This document shows, piece by piece, positions 1-8,546 of a stretch of 64,000 bases of DNA. The translations under genes were made by a program, and so were the position numbers. Origin of the DNA: Heliomarina sp018223035 (GTDB taxonomy: Bacteria > Pseudomonadota > Alphaproteobacteria > Rhodobacterales > Rhodobacteraceae); assembly GCA_018223035.1 (NCBI GenBank), contig JAAEZD010000001.1:1-64000 (forward strand), read 5' to 3'. The notes under the pieces were generated by a model that saw nothing but the letters and a program-made list of their open reading frames with translations, did not search any database and had not been told where the DNA came from. How positions within the stretch are numbered: position 1 is the first letter of the stretch; the number at the start of each line of letters is the position of its first letter.

Positions 1-419
1 ACCTGAACTACATCGCGCTCGACGGTGAGATCGGCTGCATGGTGAACGGCGCGGGTCTTGCGATGGCCACGATGGACATCATCAAGCTCTACGGTGCGGA
101 ACCCGCCAACTTCCTCGATGTGGGCGGCGGCGCGACCAAGGAGAAAGTGACCGAAGCGTTCAAGATCATCACCTCGGACGAGCAGGTCAAAGGTATTCTC
201 GTCAACATCTTCGGCGGCATCATGCGCTGCGACGTCATCGCCGAAGGCGTGGTCGCCGCAGTGAAAGAGGTTGGCCTCAAGGTGCCGCTGGTTGTCCGTC
301 TCGAAGGCACCAATGTCGAGGAAGGCAAGAAGATCATCAACGAAAGCGGTTTGGACGTCATCGCCGCCGATGATCTGAAGGACGGCGCGGAAAAGATCGT
401 GAAAGCGGTCAAAGGCTGA
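1..419 (+). CDS. sucC: Succinyl-CoA ligase (ADP-forming) beta subunit, C-terminal part
   Basis: This is the last 139 residues of a gene that begins before the window; the reading frame opens at base 3. SucC pairs with SucD to interconvert succinyl-CoA and succinate with substrate-level phosphorylation in the TCA cycle. The visible part is the C-terminal CoA-ligase domain: it reads LDGEIGCMVNGAGLAMATMD, then LDVGGGA, then NIFGGIMRCDVIAEG and RLEGTNVEEGKK, all typical of SucC. The stop is TGA at 417-419. A strong hairpin follows at 456-487, and sucD comes only after two inserted genes. Confidence 0.95.
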   Translation, partial: LNYIALDGEIGCMVNGAGLAMATMDIIKLYGAEPANFLDVGGGATKEKVTEAFKIITSDEQVKGILVNIFGGIMRCDVIAEGVVAAVKEVGLKVPLVVRLEGTNVEEGKKIINESGLDVIAADDLKDGAEKIVKAVKG

Positions 420-455
420 TCCATGTTTCCCGTCCGTCAGGTCTGGCAGAGGTTA

Positions 456-487
456 AAGCACACCGTCGGGGAACCGACGGTGGCTTT
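456..487 (+). other. Intercistronic hairpin after sucC
   Basis: The arms CACCGTCGG (461-469) and CCGACGGTG (474-482) pair perfectly around a GGAA tetraloop. AAAGC (455-459) and GCTTT (483-487) extend the stem past a bulged A. Only three T follow, so it is a weak terminator at best. It sits between the sucC stop and the next start codon. It may shield the sucC message or reduce read-through into the inserted genes. Confidence 0.6.
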
Positions 488-513
488 GGCCGTTGATCTG
501 CAACAGGACAAAA

Positions 514-837
514 ATGGACGGAACAATGGATTTACCTGGCAAGGATTACTTGGACAACGACAGAGTCACACCGATTGCGGTGGGCGTTGGTTTGCTCGCC
601 GTTGGAGCGCTCTTGTGGAAGACCAAGCCAGCATTGCTCGACATGCCCGACCCGCTGCCGCTGGGCAAGGATCCGGACGACAGCTTTTCCCGCCGCGCCC
701 TGCGCAAGACCCGCGACGGGGTGAGCCACGTGGCCCCCAGCAACCTCAGCGTCTCTCTGGGCCGCTCGATGGTCATCGGCGGGCTGGCACTGATACTGAC
801 GCGCATTCTGGACGAACTCACCGGCGCCAAGGACTGA
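514..837 (+). CDS. Small membrane protein of unknown function, inserted between sucC and sucD
   Basis: A 107-residue protein that I do not recognise. It has two hydrophobic segments, at about residues 20-38 (TPIAVGVGLLAVGALLW) and 86-102 (SMVIGGLALILTRIL). Between them is a polar, basic stretch. I chose ATG 514 because AGGA lies six bases before it; ATG 526 and an upstream TTG at 493 are alternatives. Its stop TGA (835-837) overlaps a possible CTG start of the following gene, so the two are likely translated together. It lies inside the suc operon, on the same strand as its neighbours, but nothing ties it to the TCA cycle by function. Confidence 0.6.
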   Translation: MDGTMDLPGKDYLDNDRVTPIAVGVGLLAVGALLWKTKPALLDMPDPLPLGKDPDDSFSRRALRKTRDGVSHVAPSNLSVSLGRSMVIGGLALILTRILDELTGAKD

Positions 838-1880
838 CGGCGGCGGCAGTCGTCGCCTTACTGGCCCTCACCGCCGAGCCGCTTTCCGCACAGACCGTCG
901 GAACGACGAAGGCGACCGATGCGCTGCGCCAATGCCTGCAATCCGCCGGATCCGTTCGCGGCCCCGAACGCGCAGCGGATCTGGCCCACGCTGTCTCCTC
1001 TTCCCCCGACTTCGGCTGGCAAGCGCAAGAGGTTGCCCCCGGCCTATGGCAGTTGCAAAGCAAGGATCCGGGCTTTGGTCTGACGGTTGAAATCAAGCTG
1101 ATCGACAGCAACGGCAGCGGTCATTGCATCGCTTACGGCCCCGCGCTCGCAACCGGCGATGCCGAGGCTGCGGCCGAGCGTTTTGCCGGGGACGGGCCTC
1201 TCATGCAGATGCAAATGGCCGATCCCGGCTCGACCCTCACGCGCCGCTATTCCGCGACCGGCCTGCCCTTCACGGCCGAGCTGCTGTCCTATGGGGCAGA
1301 TGGCGTCGGACCGGTCGTGGGACTCGTTTTTGCGGGTGTCGATCCCGCGTCGGTCAGCGCCTTGGGCGGCAGCGCCGCGCCGCAGCAAAATCAGGATGCC
1401 TCGCCCGAAGGCATGACCGAACGCGACATCTACGCCACCGCGCTGCGGCTCTGCATCCAACCGGGAATGCAGCCGCAGATGCGCGCCGACATGTTCCGCC
1501 AGTCCGGTTTTCGCGAAACCTCCAGCGATTATGCCGGCAATGGCGACACCACTCTGATGTTCTCCTCGCCCGAGGGATCCATCGAGGTCGAGCTTTACTA
1601 TGGAAACATGCCCGAACACTGCCTCGCCACATCTTCACTTATCGGGGTAAACGAAGCCTCTGCCATTCTCGATCAGGTCGTGCCGCAGATCTACCCGGGC
1701 TATGTCCGCCAGGTGCAATACGGCGTCGACAACCCCGATACCGGCAAGACCCCCACCTGCGCCCGCTACGAAGACCCGACCACGCCGATTGGCGATGTGA
1801 TCGGCGTGATCGCGGGCGACGATTCCCACCGATGTTCGGAAGACGGCTCAAGCCGCTTCTATCAATCTTCTCGCGTCTAA
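834..1880 (+). CDS. Secreted protein of unknown function with an internal duplication; start uncertain
   Basis: The frame opens with a convincing signal peptide (LTAAAVVALLALTAEPLSAQ), so the mature protein should be periplasmic, about 328 residues. The body contains two similar halves, each with a pair of cysteines: first LRQCLQ with GHCIAYGPAL, later LRLCIQ with EHCLATSSLIG. This suggests an ancient duplication of a disulfide-bearing domain. There is no ATG, GTG or TTG near the signal peptide. The only candidate at the right place is CTG 834, in a CTGA overlap with the previous stop. The nearest in-frame ATG upstream (423) would give a low-complexity, Arg/Pro-rich leader that overlaps the previous gene in another frame, which I do not believe. 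Function unknown. Confidence 0.6.
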   Translation: MTAAAVVALLALTAEPLSAQTVGTTKATDALRQCLQSAGSVRGPERAADLAHAVSSSPDFGWQAQEVAPGLWQLQSKDPGFGLTVEIKLIDSNGSGHCIAYGPALATGDAEAAAERFAGDGPLMQMQMADPGSTLTRRYSATGLPFTAELLSYGADGVGPVVGLVFAGVDPASVSALGGSAAPQQNQDASPEGMTERDIYATALRLCIQPGMQPQMRADMFRQSGFRETSSDYAGNGDTTLMFSSPEGSIEVELYYGNMPEHCLATSSLIGVNEASAILDQVVPQIYPGYVRQVQYGVDNPDTGKTPTCARYEDPTTPIGDVIGVIAGDDSHRCSEDGSSRFYQSSRV

Positions 1881-1896
1881 TAATAAAGGGACCATC

Positions 1897-2778
1897 ATGG
1901 CCGTACTTATCGACGAAAACACCAAGGTGATCTGCCAGGGCCTGACCGGCTCGCAGGGGACCTTCCACACGGAACAGGCCATTGCCTATGGCACCAAGAT
2001 GGTCGGCGGTGTCACCCCCGGCAAGGGCGGCCAGACTCACCTTGATCTGCCGGTCTTCAACTCGGTCCACGAAGCCAAGGCCAAGACCGAAGCGAACGCA
2101 ACCGTGATCTACGTGCCGCCCCCCTTCGCGGCGGATTCGATCATGGAAGCCATCGACGCCGAGATGGAAGTCATCGTCTGCATCACCGAAGGTATCCCGG
2201 TGCTTGACATGATGAAGGTCAAGCGCGCGCTGGAAGGCTCCAAATCGCGTCTGATCGGGCCGAACTGCCCAGGCGTCATCACCCCCGACGCCTGCAAGAT
2301 CGGCATCATGCCCGGCCACATCCACAAGCGCGGCTCCTGCGGCGTGGTTTCGCGCTCCGGCACCCTGACCTACGAGGCGGTCAAGCAGACCACCGATGTC
2401 GGCATCGGCCAGTCCACCTGCGTCGGCATCGGCGGCGACCCGATCAAGGGAACCGAGCACCTCGACGTGCTGGAATGGTTCCTCGCGGATGACGAAACCG
2501 AAAGCATCATCATGATCGGTGAAATCGGCGGTTCCGCCGAAGAAGAAGCCGCGCAGTTCCTTGCCGACGAAAAGAAGAAAGGCCGCTGGAAGCCGACCGC
2601 CGGTTTCATCGCGGGCCGCACCGCCCCTCCGGGACGCCGCATGGGCCATGCCGGCGCCATCGTCGCCGGTGGCAAGGGCGGCGCCGAGGACAAGATCGAA
2701 GCGATGAAATCAGCAGGCATCGTTGTGGCTGACAGCCCCGCCCAACTGGGCGAAGCCGTGCTGAAAGCGATCGGCTAA
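1897..2778 (+). CDS. sucD: Succinyl-CoA ligase (ADP-forming) alpha subunit
   Basis: SucD is the CoA-binding and phosphohistidine subunit of the succinyl-CoA ligase; it works with SucC in the cytoplasm. The protein has 293 residues, the usual length. The N-terminal Rossmann-type CoA domain is visible (VICQGLTGSQGTFHTEQAI, GGVTPGKGGQTHLDLPVF). The GPNCPG motif follows in the middle. The active-site histidine is His251 in RRMGHAGAIV. AAGGG precedes ATG 1897 by seven bases. The stop codon is three bases before the next start, so the operon continues. Confidence 0.97.
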   Translation: MAVLIDENTKVICQGLTGSQGTFHTEQAIAYGTKMVGGVTPGKGGQTHLDLPVFNSVHEAKAKTEANATVIYVPPPFAADSIMEAIDAEMEVIVCITEGIPVLDMMKVKRALEGSKSRLIGPNCPGVITPDACKIGIMPGHIHKRGSCGVVSRSGTLTYEAVKQTTDVGIGQSTCVGIGGDPIKGTEHLDVLEWFLADDETESIIMIGEIGGSAEEEAAQFLADEKKKGRWKPTAGFIAGRTAPPGRRMGHAGAIVAGGKGGAEDKIEAMKSAGIVVADSPAQLGEAVLKAIG

Positions 2779-2781
2779 GAC

Positions 2782-3189
2782 ATGCAGGCCGGTCACCTCA
2801 TAATTGCGGGGGCGATCGCGGCTCTTCCCGGGTGTGCCGAACACCCGGGCGGCAGCCTCTTCGATCCCGAAAAGCAGGTGACCGTCATCGACCCGGTGAC
2901 GAAGAAGCGAAAATACGTGACCGAAGCGGAACTGCCGTTTCTGCCCGAAGTCGCGCAATACAAGCGTTCCTACACCTTGTTTTTCCAAGGCGATTTCGAT
3001 GTGATCCTCGTCCGTCACGGTTATGAAGACGCCTCCAAACCAAGAAAAACGAACGCCGAGCTTGAAATCGAAGGTCTGGAATGGTGCCGCGAAGAAGGCA
3101 CCGATACGCAGCGCGCGGTCGTGCGAAACCACATCGATGGCGCCAGGGCGCGTCTCCATACATACATATATTGCGAGGACGAGGCTTAG
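2782..3189 (+). CDS. Small probable lipoprotein of unknown function
   Basis: A 135-residue protein starting three bases after sucD. The N-terminus is a short hydrophobic segment ending in LPGC (Cys18), which resembles a lipobox although Pro at -2 is unusual. The rest is soluble and ends in a cysteine-containing tail (HTYIYCED). I do not recognise the family. Its position between sucD and sucA and on the same strand suggests it is cotranscribed with the suc genes. Confidence 0.6.
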   Translation: MQAGHLIIAGAIAALPGCAEHPGGSLFDPEKQVTVIDPVTKKRKYVTEAELPFLPEVAQYKRSYTLFFQGDFDVILVRHGYEDASKPRKTNAELEIEGLEWCREEGTDTQRAVVRNHIDGARARLHTYIYCEDEA

Positions 3190-3193
3190 ACCC

Positions 3194-3319
3194 ATGCGCT
3201 TTTCCGCCTTGCCTTACACCGGCCCAACTTTGGCCATTGCCGAAGGGCAAAAAGCGGCCTACGAGGCCGCCGCACAGATCCCCGGTCAATCCGGGAACGA
3301 CTTTGGAATCAAAGGCTAA
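3194..3319 (+). CDS. Possible 41-residue small ORF
   Basis: A short frame begins MRFSALPYTGPTLAIAEGQK, five bases after the stop of the preceding gene, with GAGG about eleven bases before its ATG. It has no recognisable domain. A second, even shorter frame (3324-3416, 30 residues, starting MTRQGREQDG) follows. That one ends in an ATGA overlap with the DUF805 gene, so it could act as a coupling leader. Both are short enough to be chance. Apart from these, the 223 bases from 3190 to 3412 hold nothing I can name. Confidence 0.25.
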   Translation: MRFSALPYTGPTLAIAEGQKAAYEAAAQIPGQSGNDFGIKG

Positions 3320-3412
3320 CCCAATGACCCGACAGGGCAGAGAACAGGACGGACAAGCGGCGCAAATCGCCTTGCGCCCCCGTGCCGCGGCCCCTCTGGC
3401 GGGAGGTACCGC

Positions 3413-3949
3413 ATGACCTTCAAAGAAGCCGTCCGCACCTGTTTCTCCAAGTACGTCACCTTCTCGGGCCGCGCTTCGCGCTCGGAATACTGGTACTTCG
3501 TGCTCTTCGTGATCCTTGGCAGCATCGCCTGCAGCATCCTCGACACGATCCTGTTCGGCACAGCCACGGTTGAGACCGGCCCCGGTGAGATCAACGCCAG
3601 CGCCTCGACCAACGGTCCGATCAACGCGATCTTTTCGCTTGCCACCTTGCTGCCCTCGCTCTCGGCAGGCTGGCGTCGCATGCACGATACCGGCCGTTCG
3701 GGCTTTTTCCTGCTTTACCCGCTGATCGTCATGATCGGCATCTTTACCTTTGTCGGGTTCCTCTCCGGCTTCCCGGCCCTCATGGCCGGCGATTTCAGCG
3801 GCATCATCGGCGGTACAAGCTCCGTCATCCTGTTCATCGCCGTCATCGTCCTTATCATCTCTCCGCTCCTGGTCCTTTGGTGGCTGACCCGCCCCTCCCA
3901 GCCCGGCACGAACACATTTGGTCCAAACCCTCACGAGGTAACCCCATGA
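3413..3949 (+). CDS. DUF805 family inner-membrane protein
   Basis: A 178-residue protein that opens with the DUF805 signature: a short amphipathic start, then KYVTFSGRASRSEYWYF, then transmembrane segments. I count about four membrane segments (around residues 25-45, 80-105, 112-130 and 135-160). The conserved GWRRMHDTGRSGFF loop of the family is present near the middle. The function of DUF805 proteins is not established. GGGAGG lies seven bases before the start. The TGA stop overlaps the sucA start as ATGA (3946-3949), so translation of sucA may be coupled to it. Confidence 0.85.
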   Translation: MTFKEAVRTCFSKYVTFSGRASRSEYWYFVLFVILGSIACSILDTILFGTATVETGPGEINASASTNGPINAIFSLATLLPSLSAGWRRMHDTGRSGFFLLYPLIVMIGIFTFVGFLSGFPALMAGDFSGIIGGTSSVILFIAVIVLIISPLLVLWWLTRPSQPGTNTFGPNPHEVTP

Positions 3950-6909
3950 CCGACCAATCCTCAAACGCGCAGTTTCATGCCTCCTCTTTCATGCAGGGGC
4001 ATAATGCCGAGTATCTCGAACAGCTCTACGCGCAATACGCCGGTGACCCTTCGGCCGTAGACACGGCATGGGCCGAATTCTTCAAGGCTCTAGGCGACAA
4101 CGGTCAGGATGTCCGGGCCGAGGCACAGGGACCAAGCTGGGCGCGCCCCGACTGGCCACCGATGCCCGAAGACGACCTGACCGGCGCGATGACGGGCGAA
4201 TGGGCGCCCGCCCCCGCCGAAGCCAAGGCCGCCAAGGAAAAAATCGAACGCAAAGCCAAGGAAACCGGTGCCTCCGTCACCGACGATCAGATCAAACGCG
4301 CCGTGCTGGATTCGATCCGCGCGCTCATGCTGATCCGCGCCTACCGTATCCGCGGCCACCTTGTTGCCGATCTCGATCCGCTGGGCATGCGCGACCAGAC
4401 GCCGCACCCCGAGCTTGATCCGAAAAGCTATGGTTTCAACGAAGAGGACATGGACCGTCCGATCTTTATCGACAACGTGCTCGGCCTTCAGGTCGCGCCG
4501 ATGCGCCAGATCGTCGATATCGTCCAGCGCACCTATTGCGGCACCTTCGCGCTGCAATACATGCACATTTCCAACCCCGAAGAGGCCGGCTGGCTCAAAG
4601 AACGGATTGAAGGCTTCGACAAGGAAATCAAGTTCACCCGCGAAGGCCGCAAGGCGATCCTCAACAAGATGGTCGAGGCCGAGGGCTTCGAGAAATTCCT
4701 CCATGTGAAATACATGGGCACCAAGCGTTTCGGTCTGGACGGCGGTGAAAGCCTGATCCCCGCGATGGAACAGATCATCAAGCGCGGCGGTGCGCTTGGC
4801 GTGCAGGACATCATCATCGGCATGCCGCACCGGGGCCGTCTTTCGGTGCTCGCCAACGTAATGCAGAAACCCTACCGCGCCATCTTCAACGAATTCCAGG
4901 GCGGCAGCTTCAAGCCCGAGGATGTCGATGGGTCCGGCGATGTCAAATACCACCTCGGCGCCTCCTCCGACCGTGAATTCGACGGCAATGAGGTCCACTT
5001 GTCGCTGACCGCGAACCCCTCTCACCTCGAGGCGGTGAACCCGGTTGTGCTGGGCAAGGCCCGCGCCAAGCAGGACCAGTCCCACGACCACGACCGCTCC
5101 AAGGTGCTGCCGATCCTGCTGCACGGCGACGCGGCTTTTGCCGGTCAGGGCGTCGTGGCCGAAGGTTTCGGTCTCTCGGGGCTGAAAGGCCACCGCACCG
5201 GCGGCACCATGCATATCGTGGTGAACAACCAGATCGGCTTCACCACCGCGCCGCACTTCTCGCGGTCGTCGCCCTACCCTACTGACATCGCGCTGATGGT
5301 CGAGGCGCCGATCTTCCACGTCAATGGCGACGATCCCGAGGCCGTGGTTCACGCCGCCAAGGTCGCCACCGAATTCCGGCAAAAGTTCCACAAGGACGTG
5401 GTGATCGACATCTTCTGCTACCGCCGCTTCGGTCACAACGAGGGCGACGAGCCCATGTTCACCAACCCGGTCATGTACAAGCGGATCAAGACCCACAAGA
5501 CCACCCTGTCGCTCTATACCGAGCGGCTGGTCAAGGATGGCCTGATCCCCGAGGGCGAGATCGAGGATATGAAGGCGGCCTTCCAGGCCAAGATGAACGA
5601 AGAGTTCGAGGCCGGCAAGGAATACAAGCCCAACAAGGCCGACTGGCTCGACGGGCGCTGGTCCCACCTCGACCACAACAAAGAAGACTATGTGCGCGGA
5701 ACCACCGAAATCGCGCCGGAAACGCTCGAGGAAATCGGCAAGGCACTGACCACCGCGCCCGATGGCTTCCCGCTACACCGCACCGTCCAGCGTCTGCTGG
5801 ATGCCAAGAAGGAAATGTTCGAGACCGGCAAGGGCTTTGACTGGGCTACCGGTGAGGCACTGGCCTTTGGCTCGCTCCTGACCGAGGGTTATCCGGTCCG
5901 TCTCGCCGGGCAGGACTCCACGCGCGGCACCTTCTCGCAGCGCCACTCGGCCTTCATCAACCAGGAAACCGAAGAGCGTTACTTCCCGTTGAACCATGTC
6001 CGTGACGGTCAGGCCCAGTACGAAGTCATCGACTCCATGCTGTCGGAATACGCTGTGCTCGGGTTCGAATACGGCTACTCGCTGGCCGAGCCGAACGCGC
6101 TTGTCATGTGGGAGGCCCAGTTCGGCGATTTCGCCAACGGCGCGCAGATCATGTTCGACCAGTTCATCTCTTCGGGTGAATCCAAGTGGCTGCGCATGTC
6201 GGGCCTCGTCTGCCTGCTGCCCCACGGCTACGAGGGTCAGGGCCCCGAGCACTCCTCGGCCCGTCTGGAACGCTTCCTGACAATGTGCGGTCAGGACAAC
6301 TGGATCGTCGCCAACTGCACCACCCCGGCGAACTACTTCCACATCCTGCGCCGCCAGATCCACCGTTCCTTCCGCAAGCCGCTTATCCTGATGACGCCGA
6401 AATCGCTGCTGCGCCACAAGCTGGCGATCTCCACGGCCGAGGATTTCACCACCGGATCCAGCTTTCACCGCGTGCTCTGGGACGATGCGGAAAAGGGCAA
6501 CTCGGATACCACGCTGGCCAAGGACGACAAGATCAAGCGCGTCGTCATGTGCTCTGGCAAGGTTTACTACGACCTGCTCGAGGAACGCGATGCCCGCGGG
6601 ATCGACGATGTCTACCTGCTCCGGATCGAACAGTTCTATCCCTTCCCGGCGATCAGCCTCGTCAAGGAACTCGAACGGTTCAAGGGCGCGGAAATGGTCT
6701 GGTGCCAGGAAGAGCCCAAGAATCAGGGCGGCTGGTCCTTTATCGAACCCAATATCGAGTGGGTGCTGAACCGCATCGGCGCCACGCACCAGCGCCCCGT
6801 CTATGTGGGTCGTGCCACCGCCGCCTCGCCCGCAACCGGGCTCGCCAGCCAACACAAAGCCCAACAAGCCGCCCTCGTGAACGAGGCGCTGACCATCGAA
6901 GGAAACTAA
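3946..6909 (+). CDS. sucA: 2-oxoglutarate dehydrogenase E1 component
   Basis: E1o decarboxylates 2-oxoglutarate with thiamine diphosphate and passes the succinyl group to the lipoyl arms of SucB. The protein has 987 residues, as expected. The N-terminus carries the short E2-binding-type segment (SSFMQGHNAEYLEQLYAQY). The dehydrogenase core has GMPHRGRLSVLANV and the ThDP motif beginning GDAAFAGQG at about residue 394, ending near VVNNQIGFTT. The C-terminal transketolase-like domain has LLPHGYEGQGPEHSSARLERFL and QEEPKNQGGW. ATG 3946 is preferred over upstream in-frame starts because it agrees with the family and overlaps the DUF805 stop by four bases. sucB follows after three bases. Confidence 0.98.
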   Translation: MTDQSSNAQFHASSFMQGHNAEYLEQLYAQYAGDPSAVDTAWAEFFKALGDNGQDVRAEAQGPSWARPDWPPMPEDDLTGAMTGEWAPAPAEAKAAKEKIERKAKETGASVTDDQIKRAVLDSIRALMLIRAYRIRGHLVADLDPLGMRDQTPHPELDPKSYGFNEEDMDRPIFIDNVLGLQVAPMRQIVDIVQRTYCGTFALQYMHISNPEEAGWLKERIEGFDKEIKFTREGRKAILNKMVEAEGFEKFLHVKYMGTKRFGLDGGESLIPAMEQIIKRGGALGVQDIIIGMPHRGRLSVLANVMQKPYRAIFNEFQGGSFKPEDVDGSGDVKYHLGASSDREFDGNEVHLSLTANPSHLEAVNPVVLGKARAKQDQSHDHDRSKVLPILLHGDAAFAGQGVVAEGFGLSGLKGHRTGGTMHIVVNNQIGFTTAPHFSRSSPYPTDIALMVEAPIFHVNGDDPEAVVHAAKVATEFRQKFHKDVVIDIFCYRRFGHNEGDEPMFTNPVMYKRIKTHKTTLSLYTERLVKDGLIPEGEIEDMKAAFQAKMNEEFEAGKEYKPNKADWLDGRWSHLDHNKEDYVRGTTEIAPETLEEIGKALTTAPDGFPLHRTVQRLLDAKKEMFETGKGFDWATGEALAFGSLLTEGYPVRLAGQDSTRGTFSQRHSAFINQETEERYFPLNHVRDGQAQYEVIDSMLSEYAVLGFEYGYSLAEPNALVMWEAQFGDFANGAQIMFDQFISSGESKWLRMSGLVCLLPHGYEGQGPEHSSARLERFLTMCGQDNWIVANCTTPANYFHILRRQIHRSFRKPLILMTPKSLLRHKLAISTAEDFTTGSSFHRVLWDDAEKGNSDTTLAKDDKIKRVVMCSGKVYYDLLEERDARGIDDVYLLRIEQFYPFPAISLVKELERFKGAEMVWCQEEPKNQGGWSFIEPNIEWVLNRIGATHQRPVYVGRATAASPATGLASQHKAQQAALVNEALTIEGN

Positions 6910-6912
6910 CCC

Positions 6913-8460
6913 ATGACCACCGAAGTACGCGTCCCGACGCTGGGCGAATCCGTGACCGAAGCGACCGTGGCGACCTGGTTCAAGAAACCGGGCGACCCGG
7001 TTGCGGTCGATGAAATGCTCTGCGAGTTGGAAACTGACAAGGTAACGGTCGAGGTGCCCAGCCCGATAGCGGGCGTCCTCGCCGATATCGTCGCCAACGA
7101 AGGCGACACCGTGGGCGTCGATGCGCTCCTCGCGAATATCGCCGCCTCGGGCGAAGCAGGCTCCGAAACGATCGAGGAACGCCCCTCGCAGAAAAAGGCC
7201 GATGCTGAAAAGAATGCGCCATCCGAGGAAGAGGCCCAGACCGTCGACGTGATGGTGCCGACGCTTGGTGAATCGGTCAGCGAGGCCACCGTCTCCACAT
7301 GGTTCAAGAAAGCCGGCGACAGCGTCGAAGCGGACGAGATGCTCTGCGAGCTGGAAACCGACAAGGTCTCGGTCGAGGTCCCCGCCCCCGCAGCAGGTGT
7401 CCTTCAGGAAATCCTCAAGGGCGAAGGCGAAACCGTCGAGGCGGGCGGCAAGCTCGCGGTGATGACCCGCGGCGGACAAGGTCAGCCCTCCTCGACGCCT
7501 GCCGGTACACCGGAAACCACCGAACAGCCCGGTGGCCGCAAAGGGGCCGACACCGAGGGTAAAGACGTTGAAAACGCGCCCTCCGCGCAAAAGGCGATGG
7601 CCGAGGCCGGTCTCAGCGCCGATCAGGTCACCGGCACGGGTCGCGATGGCCGTATCATGAAGGAAGACGTGCAAAAGGCGCTTGCCGCGGGCACCAGCGC
7701 CGCATCCGCGCCCGCCCCGGCGGCACAGGCCCCGCGCGCGCCTTCCCCGGCAGCCGATGCCGACCGCGAAGAACGGGTCAAGATGACCCGCCTGCGCCAG
7801 ACCATCGCCCGCCGCCTGAAAGAGGCGCAGAACACCGCGGCCATGCTCACCACCTATAACGAGGTGGACATGACCGAGGTCATGGCGCTGCGGAACGAAT
7901 ACAAGGACCTGTTCGAGAAGAAGCACGGCGTGCGTCTCGGCTTCATGTCCTTCTTCACCAAGGCCTGCTGTCACGCGCTGAAAGAGGTGCCGGAGGTCAA
8001 CGCCGAAATCGACGGTACCGACGTGGTCTACAAGAACTTCGTCCACATGGGCATTGCCGCCGGCACCCCCACCGGGCTTGTCGTGCCGGTCATCCGCGAT
8101 GCGGATTCCATGTCCTTCGCGGAAATCGAGAAAGCAATTGCTGAAAAGGGCAAGCGCGCCCGTGACGGCAAGCTTTCCATGGCGGAAATGCAGGGCGGCA
8201 CCTTCACCATCTCCAACGGTGGCGTCTATGGCTCGCTGATGTCCTCGCCGATCCTGAACCCCCCGCAGTCGGGCATCCTCGGCATGCACAAGATCCAGGA
8301 CCGTCCGATGGTCATCAACGGCGAAATCAAGATCCGCCCGATGATGTACCTCGCGCTCTCCTACGATCACCGCATCGTCGACGGCAAAGGTGCCGTGACC
8401 TTCCTCGTCCGCGTCAAGGAAGCGCTGGAAGATCCGCGGCGGTTGCTGATGGATCTGTGA
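6913..8460 (+). CDS. sucB: 2-oxoglutarate dehydrogenase E2, dihydrolipoyl succinyltransferase with two lipoyl domains
   Basis: E2 forms the core of the complex and transfers the succinyl group to CoA. The 515-residue protein carries two lipoyl domains, at about residues 1-76 and 112-188. The lipoylated lysines are Lys43 and Lys151, both in ELETDKV. An Ala/Pro/Glu-rich linker leads to the peripheral-subunit-binding domain (about 220-255, SAQKAMAEAGLSADQVTGTG). The catalytic acyltransferase domain occupies the rest and has the active-site motif SYDHRIVDGKGAV. E. coli SucB has only one lipoyl domain; two is seen in some alphaproteobacteria. The two lipoyl segments are close copies, which points to a tandem duplication. 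Confidence 0.97.
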   Translation: MTTEVRVPTLGESVTEATVATWFKKPGDPVAVDEMLCELETDKVTVEVPSPIAGVLADIVANEGDTVGVDALLANIAASGEAGSETIEERPSQKKADAEKNAPSEEEAQTVDVMVPTLGESVSEATVSTWFKKAGDSVEADEMLCELETDKVSVEVPAPAAGVLQEILKGEGETVEAGGKLAVMTRGGQGQPSSTPAGTPETTEQPGGRKGADTEGKDVENAPSAQKAMAEAGLSADQVTGTGRDGRIMKEDVQKALAAGTSAASAPAPAAQAPRAPSPAADADREERVKMTRLRQTIARRLKEAQNTAAMLTTYNEVDMTEVMALRNEYKDLFEKKHGVRLGFMSFFTKACCHALKEVPEVNAEIDGTDVVYKNFVHMGIAAGTPTGLVVPVIRDADSMSFAEIEKAIAEKGKRARDGKLSMAEMQGGTFTISNGGVYGSLMSSPILNPPQSGILGMHKIQDRPMVINGEIKIRPMMYLALSYDHRIVDGKGAVTFLVRVKEALEDPRRLLMDL

Positions 8461-8499
8461 TCTCTCCCGCGCGGCCTGACTGCGCATGAAAGAAACCTT

Positions 8500-8525
8500 G
8501 GCGGGCGGCACGACTTTCGCCCGCC
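8500..8525 (+). other. Hairpin between sucB and the MAPEG gene
   Basis: GGCGGGCG (8500-8507) pairs perfectly with CGCCCGCC (8518-8525) around a ten-base loop. No T-tract follows. It lies 40 bases after the sucB stop and could stabilise the sucA-sucB message or trim read-through. Confidence 0.4.
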
Positions 8526-8546
8526 GCCCCCGGAACCGGAGCCAGC

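Noticed and set aside
423..833. Upstream extension of the 834-1880 frame to an ATG at 423
   Set aside because: The added leader is Arg/Pro/Gln-rich shadow sequence, overlaps the well-formed 107-residue membrane protein in another frame, and would place the signal peptide deep inside the protein.
5773..8511. A 912-codon open frame antisense to sucA and sucB
   Set aside because: It is a by-product of GC-rich codon bias in the sense genes. The translation is a low-complexity Gly/Arg/His/Asp mixture with no domain, and the sense strand encodes unmistakable enzymes.
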